Source of the DNA: Archaeoglobus sp. JdFR-27
GTDB lineage: Archaea > Halobacteriota > Archaeoglobi > Archaeoglobales > Archaeoglobaceae
Length of the DNA stretch: 64,000 bases
Direction: 5' to 3'
Assembly: GCA_002011235.1 (NCBI GenBank)
Contig: MTMO01000012.1
Coordinates: 1 to 64,000 of the forward strand
Shown: piece after piece, positions 9,814-19,555 of the stretch
How the letters are laid out: every line of letters starts with the position of its first letter
Numbering within the stretch: position 1 is the stretch's first letter
The notes under the pieces: model-generated
Seen by the model: the letters and a program-made list of their open reading frames with translations, nothing else
What the model was told of the DNA's origin: nothing
Databases searched by the model: none
Program-made: the position numbers and the translations under genes

Positions 9814-10191
9814 TTAATTAGTATTACTAAATATTAGTTCATCTATCGTTGTTACGCTTGCATTAGATGGGGATATGGCTACAACAAACCTTTTTTTGTT
9901 TTTCCCCACGAAGTAATTGGAGAATATGCTATTTGGCATCAGACCTCCTTTCTCCGGAGCTGTATCGGAGTAAGCCACTCTCACTCTGATCGTTTTTTCA
10001 TCACTCTCAAGTTCCACTATATCGCCTTCTCTAAATCCCATTTCTTTAGCAAAATCAGGATGGAGGTAGATAATCGCTGACCTCTCTAAAAATTCGTCAC
10101 CAAGTTTATATTCCGCTGCCTCTCCCTGGTAAGAATTCCTCGCAATAACAATGTCGATTGTAGCTCTCTTTATAAACTTACCAAACTTCAT
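9814..10191 (-). CDS. fwdD: Formylmethanofuran dehydrogenase subunit D
   Basis: 125-aa molybdopterin-dinucleotide-binding domain protein. In formylmethanofuran dehydrogenase it completes the cofactor site of subunit B. Visible family features are the N-terminal DIVIARNSYQGEAAE strand and the barrel segment HPDFAKEMGFREGDIVELES. The ATG overlaps the fwdB stop by four bases (ATGA), so it is coupled to fwdB. Paralogous copies are known in Archaeoglobales, so it may serve one isoenzyme only. Confidence 0.88.
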   Translation of the reverse strand: MKFGKFIKRATIDIVIARNSYQGEAAEYKLGDEFLERSAIIYLHPDFAKEMGFREGDIVELESDEKTIRVRVAYSDTAPEKGGLMPNSIFSNYFVGKNKKRFVVAISPSNASVTTIDELIFSNTN

Positions 10192-11390
10192 CTGACTTCC
10201 TCCAGGAGCTCTTTGAGTATACTTTCATCGTTCCACTCTGCCTCCCAAAGAGGATCTATTTTCATCTTAACTCCATCACTTCTCACCATCGTCCCACCCT
10301 GATCTATACCAGTTATCGCAGATGGAATTACAACTTCTGCAATCTTTGATGTCAGTGAAAACTTGGGATCGATCAAAACCAATCTTTTCTTCCTCAGCTT
10401 TTGCACCACATCGAAGGGAAGCGAATTTACTGGATCGCTTCCGATAATCAAAGCCACATCGATGGAATCGCTCCTGACAAGTTCACTAAACTCATATTTA
10501 GGGGCAGATTTCCGGAATTCAAAACTATATCTATTAACAAATCCTGTTTTCTCAAACATAAGTTCGTTGAACCCCCTCATATTAGCATGGAAACCTGCAG
10601 GAATGAAATAAACCTGCGTAAGTTCATTCATTCTTTTGACCATCTCTACAAACTTTTCGTAGTTTCCATTTAGACCATATTTCAATCCCAAACCACCAAA
10701 TATAACGTTAAACTTGCCCCTCTGCATTTTCTTGATGATTCTCCCGGTTTCTTCATAATACTTTCCTGCTTTTCCATCCATCGTTGAGATAAAGCCTTCA
10801 ATCAGATCTTCATCACTATCAACCTTTATGAATTTTGCATTTTTCTTTGCGAGCTTTGCGGTATGGCTTTTCCTGACGTCAACAACAACGAGGTATCGAT
10901 CTTCTTCATACCCCCTTTGCCTTTTCCCAGCCCTTGGATAGTATGTGTAGAGGGAGAGATGCCTCGAAAGACTGTTGTATGGGTCTGTGCCCCAATAAAA
11001 GATAACATAGGCATTACTTCTAACTTCATCAAGGGTTGTAGTTGGAAGGATTCCTTTAAGGATCATTTCTACAAAGTCCCCAAGACAGAAAGAAGAGTTA
11101 TCGTCAATATAAGCTTTTTTCCTTTCGGCAAGCTTTATTGCGACCCCCTGTGCTTCTAATGGTATTGTATCCAGACCGTAAATCGCCAGCTTCTCAGAAG
11201 AAGAGATTATCTCTGATGCTTTTTCAAGTGCCCTTCCAAAATCGACTTTCTTACCTGAAATCATTGGTTCCGCTCTTTTTTCCCTGCAATGCCTGAAAAT
11301 TGAAGAACCTTTTCTGCAAGCATTGAACACCTTAGAGTCTTTTATCACGATATCCGGGCAAAGACAAGAACATCCCGTGCACGTTGGCAT
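10188..11390 (-). CDS. fwdB: Formylmethanofuran dehydrogenase subunit B (tungsten/molybdenum catalytic subunit)
   Basis: Catalytic subunit (400 aa) reducing CO2 to formate with reduced ferredoxin before transfer to methanofuran. The N-terminal [4Fe-4S] motif CTGCSCLCPDIVI, with a later Cys, marks the molybdopterin oxidoreductase family. C102 in NSSFCLGDFVE is a candidate metal ligand (inference from position). The C-terminal DPLWEAEW region binds the cofactor in homologues. It starts one base after fwdG and overlaps fwdD. The three-gene order G-B-D lacks fwdA and fwdC, which must lie elsewhere. Confidence 0.9.
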   Translation of the reverse strand: MPTCTGCSCLCPDIVIKDSKVFNACRKGSSIFRHCREKRAEPMISGKKVDFGRALEKASEIISSSEKLAIYGLDTIPLEAQGVAIKLAERKKAYIDDNSSFCLGDFVEMILKGILPTTTLDEVRSNAYVIFYWGTDPYNSLSRHLSLYTYYPRAGKRQRGYEEDRYLVVVDVRKSHTAKLAKKNAKFIKVDSDEDLIEGFISTMDGKAGKYYEETGRIIKKMQRGKFNVIFGGLGLKYGLNGNYEKFVEMVKRMNELTQVYFIPAGFHANMRGFNELMFEKTGFVNRYSFEFRKSAPKYEFSELVRSDSIDVALIIGSDPVNSLPFDVVQKLRKKRLVLIDPKFSLTSKIAEVVIPSAITGIDQGGTMVRSDGVKMKIDPLWEAEWNDESILKELLEEVR

Positions 11391-11391
11391 G

Positions 11392-11862
11392 CTATCCCTC
11401 CAAGAACCTTATCGCATCACTTGGACAGTTCTCTCTACAGGCAACACAGAGAATTCTGTTTTTACCATATCTTCTGCACTTCATCATCTCAACTACTTTA
11501 ACCACGCCATCTTCAATACGGAGAATTGGATCATCTATCGTTGGCCCAAAACCTGAACCCATCCCTTTTGGATCTTCAGAAGCATGAACGGGACAAACTA
11601 CCACACAATTTCCACATCCTGAGCATAACTCTTCATCAACTATTAGCCCAGTTTCTGTTGCTTCCTCCAAAGGTTGGAGAAGTCTTTTAAGATCTTCAAG
11701 CTGTCCAGCATACTTTTTCTCTTCAAAAAGTGGCGTGCAGTCTTCAAGCTTTTTTTCGCGATTTATAAGCTTGAACGCAAAGCTCATACATGTTTGCTCC
11801 CCACATTTCTTACAGTTCGTCTTAGGAAGCAATTTATAAACTTCCATTGGTGTTATCGGCAT
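11392..11862 (-). CDS. fwdG: Formylmethanofuran dehydrogenase subunit G-like ferredoxin with CdhE-type Fe-S domain
   Basis: 156-aa iron-sulfur protein. Residues 1-45 copy the CdhE N-terminal Fe-S domain (C17, C20, C25, C42). The second half is a ferredoxin with CSGCGNCVVVCP and CVACRENCP. It heads the G-B-D operon, so it probably delivers electrons to FwdB. The fusion of a corrinoid-protein-type Fe-S domain to a ferredoxin is typical of this subunit in Archaeoglobales as I recall it. The upstream spacer 11863-12087 is AT-rich with no other gene seen. Confidence 0.8.
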   Translation of the reverse strand: MPITPMEVYKLLPKTNCKKCGEQTCMSFAFKLINREKKLEDCTPLFEEKKYAGQLEDLKRLLQPLEEATETGLIVDEELCSGCGNCVVVCPVHASEDPKGMGSGFGPTIDDPILRIEDGVVKVVEMMKCRRYGKNRILCVACRENCPSDAIRFLEG

Positions 11863-12087
11863 CCTTAATCCTTTATTCTCATATATATTTAATTTTTCCG
11901 GTTTATTTAATGATCGAGATTAATATTTCCCTCCAATCAAAAAAAGGAATTTTAAAAATGATTAATAATTAAATTAAAAATCTTAACAGCTTATATTTTC
12001 AATTTAAAAAACATTCAAAAATAAAATAATAATGATTTTTAATGCATTAATAAAAAATTTTATTAATTAGGTAAATCACCTATATCC

Positions 12088-12813
12088 ATGGAACTAGAGA
12101 TAGGAGGAAGAATATTCAAATCAGAAACAAGATTCGCTTATGATCTAAAACCGGTACTCGCATACCCAGAAAATCTTGAAGAGAATTTTCCAGCATATGA
12201 AATGTTTAGAGATGTCTACCTTAGTTTAAAAGATAAAGAGACTATTCTCGAAAAATCCCTGAGATACGATTACACTTTTACCAACCCAGGCATGATAGGA
12301 AAGGAATTCATAAAAACTTACGGCCATTACCATCCAGAGGCTGAAGAGGGGTTAAGCTATCCTGAAATCTATGAAATACTTGAGGGGAATGCGATATTCA
12401 TCATTCAAAAACCGGAAAGGAGAATCGATGAGATTGAGGACGTGATAATAGTGGAGGCAAAGGCTGGAGATAAGATAGTTATTCCTCCAAATTACGGTCA
12501 TGTGATGATAAATCCAACAAACAAGATGCTGAAGTCATGTAATTGGGTTTACAGGAACTTTCAATCCATTTATGGCCCATACACAAATATGAGGGGGGCC
12601 GCATACTACTACACCACAGATGGCTGGACGCAGAATCCAAGATACAACAGAGTTCCGAGGCTAAGGTTTGTCAAGCCAAAAATCCCGAAACTCCTTGGCA
12701 TTAAAAAGAAGGATGAAATATATAGCCTTATAAAAACCCCCGATAAGCTTGAGTTTCTCTTCAAGCCTTCAAAATTTCTGGAAATTTTTGAAGAGGCGTT
12801 CGAAGAAATTTGA
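12088..12813 (+). CDS. pgiA: Glucose-6-phosphate isomerase, archaeal cupin type
   Basis: 241-aa cupin enzyme interconverting glucose-6-phosphate and fructose-6-phosphate with a bound divalent metal. The signature TNPGMIGKEFIKTYGHYHPE gives the two metal-binding histidines, with the glutamate in YPEIYEILEG and a further His in PPNYGHVMINP. A TATA-like TTTTATTAAT ends about 22 bases before the ATG, so the transcript is probably leaderless. It stands alone, converging on argF. About 50 C-terminal residues extend beyond the cupin core. Confidence 0.92.
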   Translation: MELEIGGRIFKSETRFAYDLKPVLAYPENLEENFPAYEMFRDVYLSLKDKETILEKSLRYDYTFTNPGMIGKEFIKTYGHYHPEAEEGLSYPEIYEILEGNAIFIIQKPERRIDEIEDVIIVEAKAGDKIVIPPNYGHVMINPTNKMLKSCNWVYRNFQSIYGPYTNMRGAAYYYTTDGWTQNPRYNRVPRLRFVKPKIPKLLGIKKKDEIYSLIKTPDKLEFLFKPSKFLEIFEEAFEEI

Positions 12814-12859
12814 TGAATTTTATAAACTCAAAAAATTCAAATAAAGTATAAAATTATCT

Positions 12860-13771
12860 CTACTCCCCTCCAATTAGTTTAAGGAGGAGTGCCTTCTGTG
12901 CATGAAGCCTGTTTTCTGATTGCTCGTAGATTACAGAGTTCGAGCTCTCAATGACTTCATCCGTTATTTCCTCTCCCCTATGGGCAGGTAAACAGTGCAG
13001 AACAATTGCATCTTCGTTGGCAAGATTAAGCAGATTCATGTTCACCTGATATTCAGAAAATACCTTGAGTCTTTTCTCTCTTTCTTCCTCCTGCCCCATT
13101 GAGATCCATACATCTGTATAGATTACATCTGCCCCCTTAACTGCCTCATCCGGATCTCTAACATATTCTATGTCTCCATTGAGTTTTTCTGCAAGCTCTA
13201 AAATTCTTCTATCAGGTTCGTAGCCAGGAGGCGTAGAATAAACCATTTTCATTCCGATCAGCGATGATGCTAAAATCATCGAATTGCAAACATTGTTCCC
13301 ATCCCCTACCCATACGAGTTTTATCTTGCTTAGTGTTCCTTTATATTCCCTTATGGTCATCAAGTCAGCGAGAATTTGACATGGGTGCTCAAGATTGCTT
13401 AAGCCATTTATAACCGGAACAGTAGAATACTTTGCGAATTCTTCAATCGTGCTGTGATCTCTTGCCCTAATCATAACCGCATGAACGTAACGGGAAAGAA
13501 CTCTAGCGGTATCTTTTATCGGCTCACCCCTGCCAAGCTGCAGATCATTCCATCCAAGATAGAGAGCATGTCCTCCTAGATCGGACATTGCAACCTCAAA
13601 AGATACCCTCGTTCTGGTAGAGGGGAGTTCAAAAATCATTGCCAGACTTTTATTACGAAGGTGTTCCGTCACAATTCCTTTGTATCTCTCAGCCTTTAGC
13701 TCATCTGCAAGATCGAGAATTTCCTCAATTTCCTCCCTAGTAAGGTCAGATATGGAAATTAGATGTTTCAT
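12860..13771 (-). CDS. argF: Ornithine carbamoyltransferase
   Basis: 303-aa enzyme condensing carbamoyl phosphate with ornithine to citrulline in arginine synthesis. The carbamoyl-phosphate motif STRTR is at residues 51-55. HPCQILAD and the catalytic-cysteine loop [12 protein letters not shown] mark it as an ornithine rather than aspartate transferase. Family length is complete. It is a single gene convergent with the cupin PGI. Confidence 0.95.
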   Translation of the reverse strand: MKHLISISDLTREEIEEILDLADELKAERYKGIVTEHLRNKSLAMIFELPSTRTRVSFEVAMSDLGGHALYLGWNDLQLGRGEPIKDTARVLSRYVHAVMIRARDHSTIEEFAKYSTVPVINGLSNLEHPCQILADLMTIREYKGTLSKIKLVWVGDGNNVCNSMILASSLIGMKMVYSTPPGYEPDRRILELAEKLNGDIEYVRDPDEAVKGADVIYTDVWISMGQEEEREKRLKVFSEYQVNMNLLNLANEDAIVLHCLPAHRGEEITDEVIESSNSVIYEQSENRLHAQKALLLKLIGGE

Positions 13772-13830
13772 AGCGATCCCTCTTTATAGGATTACTCAGG
13801 TTTAGCTTGAAGTCAATAAATAATTTTTTC

Positions 13831-13895
13831 TTTATCCAACTTTTATCCAACTTTATCTCCAACTTTATCTTCAACTTTTACCAACTTTATCGAGC
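13831..13895. repeat. Imperfect TTTATCCAACT tandem array
   Basis: About five units of an 11-14-base motif (TTTATCCAACT with small insertions) run from 13831 to 13895 between argF and ppcA. The rest of the 13772-13960 spacer is AT-rich. No ORF crosses it. Confidence 0.7.
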
Positions 13896-13960
13896 TCTTC
13901 TTTAACTTTGCCAAAGTAATGTTTTAAATCCCATTCAGTAAATCCAGTAAACCCAATGAA

Positions 13961-15432
13961 TTAACCGAGAAATCTCCTCATATAGGCCGCTTGAACGATC
14001 TTTTCTTCTAAGGAAGATCTTTCTTTTCTTTTCACAATTTCTATTATTTCTGAGGTTATTTTCCTATGCTGTTCATCGAATTCCATATCCATCCCAAATT
14101 TTTCAAAGTCTCTTATTTTTCCAATCGTTTCAGCGGCTTTTTTCGGAATTATTTTAAGAACTTCAGGATTGAAATATCTCAAGGCATCAATCAAATCTCT
14201 TTCCAGATCATAAACCTCGAGCACGATCTCCCATTCCTTATCATCAAGACAGTATACACCAAAAAGTTCGGGCGGGAGACCGATAGAGTAGAGCGCTGCA
14301 CAAAAGGTAATAGCCCGCGGAAGTTTCATTCCATTGAAATTCCTTGAGTACCCAAACAAACCTATATGAAGTTTCCTTTCCCTCCGTTTAGGGATGTATG
14401 GTGAAATTTCGCTAATAATCGGAGCCAGGCTTAGAGCAAGCTTTCTGTATTCCCCAGATGACTTTTTGATTATTTTACTAAGGTCATTTTCTTCTACACC
14501 ATTGGCATTTTTCTTTGAGTTGTTTATGATCTCTATGGCACTTCTCACATCGTTTTCGAAATAATCGTATTTGAAAGCTGATTGAATGGTGAAGGTCTGA
14601 ACACTACTCCATTCCTCGACTATTACATCCACGTTCTCCGGCTTTAAATTCTCTCTAAAAGGTGCGCTTTCAAAACCTACAATTGGATATATTCCAACTG
14701 AAATTCTTTCCTCGAGTTTTTCAAGTTTTGAAAGAGCAATTTTCAAAGCGAGGGCTGAAGAGAGCATTCCATAATTTAGAGAGAGATCAGACTTTGCAAG
14801 AAAGACACGCTGGTAATCAAGGTATTTATCCTGAAGATAACTTTCCACAATCCTGTCGCACTTCAGCATATACGGCATGTCCTCTATAAGCGGGATAACG
14901 TTTATCTCATGGGGTTTGAATTCCCCAATCCAATCAGCGATTGTTATATCACCGTGAAAGAACATCTTATTTTGCTTACCGACAACAAAATTCTTGTAAT
15001 AGTAAAAATCCTGTTCAGTTCGATGTGAGAAGTAGTCATGGGAAAAATGACCTCAAATATAGGTACGATATCCTCACCATAAAATTGCTTTGCAGCATCA
15101 AAGCTTCTTGGGATACTTTCAAGGATTTCAAGCAGAACTTTAGCCTCAGCTTCTTCATAAGTTGGATTTGGAACTCTGAGAGTTAAGAAAAAGTCTTTTC
15201 CGAGGTATTTATCTCTGAAAAAGTGTTCATATCTGGAGAGAAGCTTTTTAACAACATAATTGTCAACTCCCTTCCCTTCGTGATCCCACATCTGCTCATG
15301 GCAATTGAGATGGGAAAAAACGTAATACGCTTCCCTGATCTCTTCATCTCCCTTCAGAACCGATGATTCAGAGAAAAAAGGGATGGTTACATTATCGGGA
15401 TGCTGTGTACTCATCGTTCTGGGAATCTTCAT
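13961..15432 (-). pseudogene. ppcA: Archaeal-type PEP carboxylase, interrupted by a one-base frameshift
   Basis: Carboxylates phosphoenolpyruvate to oxaloacetate; archaeal short family of about 490 aa. The 5' part (from ATG 15432, IPRTMSTQHPDN) runs to ELNRIF, then the frame breaks. The 3' part resumes in another frame with FVVGKQNKMFFHGD and DWIGEFKPHEINVIPLIED. Adding one T to the five-T run at 15004-15008 (As on the plus strand) restores a continuous conserved protein (IFYYYKNFVVGKQ). Everything else is intact to the C-terminus. Sequencing/assembly error, recent mutation or recoding are all possible; a homopolymer indel makes error the simplest reading. Confidence 0.88.
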
Positions 15433-15493
15433 TGCACAGTCGATAAAATGGGTGAATAAAAAGATTTTGATAGAGTGAAAAAGAGTAGAAGAT

Positions 15494-16588
15494 TTAAACA
15501 AACATCTGTTTGGGTGGAGAAGATGAGGGTCTCTTTACCCTAGTTATGGATGACACCAAATCTTCCGTATAAATTACATCCTTTCCCTCGGCAATTGCCC
15601 TATGGAGGGTTGTCTTTATCACCTTCTCAACCAAGTCTCTTCCTGAGAAGCCTTCAGTGTTCAACGCAACTACTTCAAGATTAGCGTTTACTTTAAGGGG
15701 GAAGTCTGCTAAATTTTTCTTCAATATCTCCAGCCTCTCAGTGAAAGATGGCAAGCCGAACATTATCTCTTCCTCAAATCTGCTTTTAATCGAGTAATCT
15801 ATCATCTCTATTCTGTTAGTTGCCGCAATCGTGCAGATCCCATCGTTTTTCTGAATCCCATCAAGCTCTGTTAGCAAGGAGTTGACGACTTCCGAAACAT
15901 CTCCCCTCAAATCTTGATAGTTCCTGTCCAAAGCGATGGAGTCAAACTCATCCAGAAATACAATACATGGAGCGAGGTGTCTGGCCCTATCATAGAGTTC
16001 GTGGATCTTTCTCGCACTATCGCCGACATGCTCTCCTATAAGCTTCGTCGATTTTATTGAAAGAAATGGAACTTTAGCCTCATTCGCAAGAGCCTTTGCC
16101 ATCATCGTTTTTCCAGTGCCGGAGTAGCCATAGAACAGAACATTTTTTGGAGCCCATTTTCCGAACTTTTCTGGATTTTTTAAGTACTCGAGAATTACTC
16201 TAACCTTTCTCTTTGCCTCCTCATGTCCAACAACGTCGTTCAGCGTGACGTTCTTCACTATCTCCGTCTCAATGGCTCTGTTCTGAGATTCAACAAGGAT
16301 TATCGTTGATTCTGTGATGACTCCAAACTCTGGCTCAGAATTAACAACCTCAAATGCAAAATCCGGAAACATTCTCATGTCAAATATGAGCTTTCCTTTA
16401 GAAACGAACTCTCCTTTCCACTGATCCTTAGCATACCTTTCAAAAACCCGTGGATTATCAACGACAGGATACTCATGGTAGCTTGCCTTTAAAGGATACC
16501 CTAGGGGTTTTAATATCAGATACTTTACCTCGCCATTCCTTCTCTGGGTTGGTTTCCTGTCTACAGCTGATGATTTTGACTTGCTCAT
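15494..16588 (-). CDS. AAA+ ATPase, single-domain, proteasome-ATPase-like (possibly AMA family)
   Basis: About 364 aa from the ATG at 16588; 44 upstream in-frame residues run into the divergent thpR gene and are unlikely. The N-terminal region (residues 1-115) is beta-rich and unclassified. A single AAA domain follows, with Walker A GYSGTGKT, Walker B CIVFLDEFD, sensor-1 TIAATNR and arginine-finger region SRFEEEI. The layout resembles the AMA ATPases known from Archaeoglobus and methanogens, which form hexameric unfoldase-like rings. Function here is inferred only as protein remodelling. Divergent from thpR with a spacer of about 50 bases. Confidence 0.75.
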   Translation of the reverse strand: MSKSKSSAVDRKPTQRRNGEVKYLILKPLGYPLKASYHEYPVVDNPRVFERYAKDQWKGEFVSKGKLIFDMRMFPDFAFEVVNSEPEFGVITESTIILVESQNRAIETEIVKNVTLNDVVGHEEAKRKVRVILEYLKNPEKFGKWAPKNVLFYGYSGTGKTMMAKALANEAKVPFLSIKSTKLIGEHVGDSARKIHELYDRARHLAPCIVFLDEFDSIALDRNYQDLRGDVSEVVNSLLTELDGIQKNDGICTIAATNRIEMIDYSIKSRFEEEIMFGLPSFTERLEILKKNLADFPLKVNANLEVVALNTEGFSGRDLVEKVIKTTLHRAIAEGKDVIYTEDLVSSITRVKRPSSSPPKQMFV

Positions 16589-16640
16589 TTGTAAAGTAAA
16601 GTATTTCAACAGCTTAATATTCTTTACCCTTGGTGTGGTG

Positions 16641-17189
16641 ATGAGACTCTTTGTTGCAGTTGATTTAAGTGAAGAGATAAGAGAGAATGTCTCAGAACTC
16701 TCCAAAATATTTGCAGTCAAGGGAATAAAGACCGTAGAAAAAGAGAACCTTCATCTTACCCTTAAATTCTTGGGAGAAGTTCACGATTCCAAAAAGGATC
16801 GAATAGTCTCGGCATTGGATGAAATCGAGTTTGAGAGATTCAAGATCAATTTTAAAGGTGTCGGTTATTTTCCTGGAGGCTCGAAGCTTAGAGTGATATG
16901 GGTGGGAGTAGAAAGTGGTGCCAAGCAACTTGAGACTTTGGCGAATTTAGTTGAAGACAAGATGGTAGAACTTAAATTTAAAAAAGAGAGGAAATTTGTT
17001 CCCCACGCAACTATTGCGAGGGTTAAAAGAATAGACAGCAATATAAAAAATCGAATTCTCAAACAACTTGCAGAATTTCAGAACAGAGAGTTTGGAGAGA
17101 TGGATGTAGATCATTTCTCCCTCAAAAAAAGTACTTTAACACCATCCGGCCCAATTTATGAGGATGTTAAAATTTTTAAGCTGAAGTAG
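16641..17189 (+). CDS. thpR: RNA 2',3'-cyclic phosphodiesterase (2H phosphoesterase)
   Basis: 183-aa 2H-family enzyme, formerly called 2'-5' RNA ligase. Two His-x-Thr motifs form the active site: HLTLKFLGE and HATIARV. The ATG at 16641 has GGTGTGGTG just upstream, and homologues start at MRLFVAVDL. It precedes cca by 16 bases; this pairing fits RNA 3'-end metabolism, as both enzymes act on tRNA-like ends. Confidence 0.9.
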   Translation: MRLFVAVDLSEEIRENVSELSKIFAVKGIKTVEKENLHLTLKFLGEVHDSKKDRIVSALDEIEFERFKINFKGVGYFPGGSKLRVIWVGVESGAKQLETLANLVEDKMVELKFKKERKFVPHATIARVKRIDSNIKNRILKQLAEFQNREFGEMDVDHFSLKKSTLTPSGPIYEDVKIFKLK

Positions 17190-17205
17190 TACAAAAGGTG
17201 GGGGC

Positions 17206-18573
17206 ATGGTTAAGCTTCAAAATCCTGATTTCGATAGAGAGTTTGAAAGTATTATCAAAGAGATTAAAAAGGAGATCTTACCCACTGAAGAAGAGACGTC
17301 TCGAGGTATAAAAGCAAAACAAGAACTTGAAAAGAGGTTAAAAGAGGTTCGTAAAGAATATCCCTATCTCAAATACAGGTTTTTAGGCTCATTCCCTAGG
17401 AATACCTGGATAAAGGGAAATTTAGAGATCGATCTCTTTATTCTTTTCCCGGAAGAGACTAGCGAGGATGATCTCGAAAAAATTGGCCTTGAAATTGGAA
17501 GGAGAATCCTGGACGAGCAAGAGGAAAGGTTTGCATCCCATCCATACGTCCATGGAAAGGTCATGGGTGTTGAAGTTGATGTTGTCCCATGTTATGAGCT
17601 GAAAAGTGCGGAGAAAATCAAGTCTGCAGTCGATAGGACGCCTTTCCATCACGACTGGGTCAGTGAAAGAATTAAAGGCAAAGAGGATGAAGTAAGATTA
17701 CTTAAAGCATTTCTCAAAGCCTCCGACATCTATGGGGCTGAGTATAAGGTCAGAGGTTTCTCGGGATATTTATGTGAACTACTCATCCTGCATTACGGGA
17801 ATTTCAAAAATTTGGTTAAAAAAGCATGCAACTGGAAAAGAGGTCTTGTTATCGATGTGGCAAAGGGAAGAGAATACTTTGATGATGAAATCGAGGCCCT
17901 TTTTGTCGTCGATCCGGTAGATAAAAAGAGAAACGTAGCAGCCAATCTCAGCCTTGACAGCATGGCAAAGTTCGTTGAAAAATGTAGAGATTTTTATCTC
18001 AAACCTGAAAAGAATTTCTTTTTAAAAAAGGAGGCAAAAGTCGGCGTTGATTTAAAAAATGAACTGAAAAAAAGGGCTAGCAACATTCTGGCCATTGTAT
18101 TCGAGAGGCCAAATATAGTTGAAGACAACTTATATACTCAGTTGGAGAGGGCGAAGAATAAGCTATTCGAGTTTCTAAAAACAAACGATTTCATGCCACT
18201 CAACGCCGGATATTTTGTTTCGCAAGATAAGTGTATGCTTATTTTTGAAACACAGGTGAGAGAAATTTCAAAAATAAAAAAAGTGGTTGGCCCACCATTT
18301 GAAGAATGGGTGCATGTAAAGAAGTTTAAAGAGAGGAACAGACCATATAGACCATTTTTAGAGAATGGAAGGTACTATGCTTTCGACTGGAGAAGATTCA
18401 CAACACCTGTGGAGGCGATAAAAGATTATATAGAGCGTTATCCTAGGTCACTCGGGAAAAATATCTCCAAAGTTATTTCTAACTATGAATTAGTAGAGGA
18501 TGAGAATGTAATCAATCTTAAAATTCCAGGATTCCAAGAATTCCTTGTCAATTTTCTCAAATTGAAAGGGTGA
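17206..18573 (+). CDS. cca: CCA-adding enzyme, archaeal class I tRNA nucleotidyltransferase
   Basis: 455-aa class I enzyme that builds or repairs the tRNA 3'-CCA. The nucleotidyltransferase head shows GSFPRNTWIKGNLEIDLF, with the catalytic acidic pair in EIDLF, and a third carboxylate in VDVVPCY. A central segment (PFHHDWV) and long C-terminal body follow. The start has GGTGGGGGC upstream. It is followed after four bases by an RNase Z-like gene, so a tRNA 3'-maturation operon (thpR-cca-RNase Z-like) is likely. Confidence 0.94.
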   Translation: MVKLQNPDFDREFESIIKEIKKEILPTEEETSRGIKAKQELEKRLKEVRKEYPYLKYRFLGSFPRNTWIKGNLEIDLFILFPEETSEDDLEKIGLEIGRRILDEQEERFASHPYVHGKVMGVEVDVVPCYELKSAEKIKSAVDRTPFHHDWVSERIKGKEDEVRLLKAFLKASDIYGAEYKVRGFSGYLCELLILHYGNFKNLVKKACNWKRGLVIDVAKGREYFDDEIEALFVVDPVDKKRNVAANLSLDSMAKFVEKCRDFYLKPEKNFFLKKEAKVGVDLKNELKKRASNILAIVFERPNIVEDNLYTQLERAKNKLFEFLKTNDFMPLNAGYFVSQDKCMLIFETQVREISKIKKVVGPPFEEWVHVKKFKERNRPYRPFLENGRYYAFDWRRFTTPVEAIKDYIERYPRSLGKNISKVISNYELVEDENVINLKIPGFQEFLVNFLKLKG

Positions 18574-18577
18574 GAGT

Positions 18578-19300
18578 ATGAGGGTTTTGGCAGTAGGAAC
18601 GGGAACTGCTGTGCCAGCAGAAGGGAGATCCCAAAGCTGCTTAATGGTAGAAAAAGAAGGAAGAAAGATTCTGGTGGACGTTGGGATGGGCACTTTACTG
18701 CGATTAAACCAGCTGAACATAGATCCTGATAAAATCGAGGCGATTCTGCTCACTCATAACCACCTCGATCATAATGGAGACTTGCTTGGAATTTTAAAAG
18801 CCCGATGGCTGAATGGTTTAGCTGAGGAATTAAAGATCTTTGGGCCAAGTGGAACAAAATACCATCTTGAATCATTGCTGGAAGCATATCCATACCTCAG
18901 GAAAAAACTGAGATTTGACGTTTACGAAAATTTAAGAGAATTTGAGGTTGCTGGTTTCAGGGTGAGATCTATTCCCACATTCCACTCTATAAAAAGTAAC
19001 GGTTATCTTCTCGATGAAAAAGTGCTTATAAGCGGTGACACTAGACCTTTCAGAGAACTAATCGAGATTGAATGCGATCTGCTGATACACGAGCTCTCTC
19101 TACCATTTGGATATGAAACACAGGACCATACGACTCCAGAAAGCCTCAAAGAAATGCTCGAGTTCATAAAGGCCAAAAAAATCGTTCTTACACACCTCTA
19201 CCCCCAAGCCCTTGAGATAAGAGATGATATCCTTAGCTTTCTCTCTGGTGAGATTGAAATTAGTATCGCAGATGATGGCGATGTTTTTATGGTGAGGTAG
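18578..19300 (+). CDS. Metallo-beta-lactamase fold hydrolase, RNase Z-like
   Basis: 240-aa MBL protein with the di-zinc motif HNHLDHNGD, a later His in FHSIKSNG, SGDTRP, and a final His in LTHLYPQ. The GTGTAVP N-terminus and context directly after cca suggest a tRNA 3'-processing or related phosphodiesterase role. It is shorter than classical RNase Z and no clear exosite arm is visible, so a different phosphodiesterase activity is possible. Start ATG has GGTGAG upstream and follows cca by four bases. Confidence 0.75.
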   Translation: MRVLAVGTGTAVPAEGRSQSCLMVEKEGRKILVDVGMGTLLRLNQLNIDPDKIEAILLTHNHLDHNGDLLGILKARWLNGLAEELKIFGPSGTKYHLESLLEAYPYLRKKLRFDVYENLREFEVAGFRVRSIPTFHSIKSNGYLLDEKVLISGDTRPFRELIEIECDLLIHELSLPFGYETQDHTTPESLKEMLEFIKAKKIVLTHLYPQALEIRDDILSFLSGEIEISIADDGDVFMVR

Positions 19301-19377
19301 TCAACTAACAAGCATCATTTCTGGCTATCTAAAACAGCGAAAAGGGTTGTGATACTCATTGTATAAACCGAAGTAAG

Positions 19378-19470
19378 CTTATATACTCTGATAACTCAAA
19401 TTAGATTGCCCCCTGGTGGAGGATGGAACAAAACTCTTTTTGCCCCATCCCACCACCCCCCTTTCCTTTT
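19378..19470 (+). ncRNA. Candidate small structured RNA with own TATA box
   Basis: CTTATATACT at 19378-19387 is a good TATA box, with predicted initiation near 19405. There follows a hairpin: TGGTG (19414-19418) pairs with CACCA (19451-19455), and GGATGG (19421-19426) with CCATCC (19445-19450), with a GA bulge. A C-run and TTTCCTTTT (19462-19470) could end transcription. No ORF fits. It lies in the 255-base spacer before the KaiC-like gene, which has its own TATA box at 19506, so a free small RNA or a short upstream transcript are both possible. No C/D-box motifs seen. Confidence 0.4.
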
Positions 19471-19555
19471 AAAACTTTTAAAATTTAAGTTAGGCTTTTC
19501 GAATGGTTATATATTCTCAGAAAGATATTTATGACTTGCAAAATAAAATTCATAT

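Noticed and set aside
15004-15008. Programmed frameshifting in ppcA
   Set aside because: A five-base homopolymer with one missing base is better explained by indel error or mutation; no stimulatory structure was evident and other archaeal ppcA genes are single frames as far as I know.
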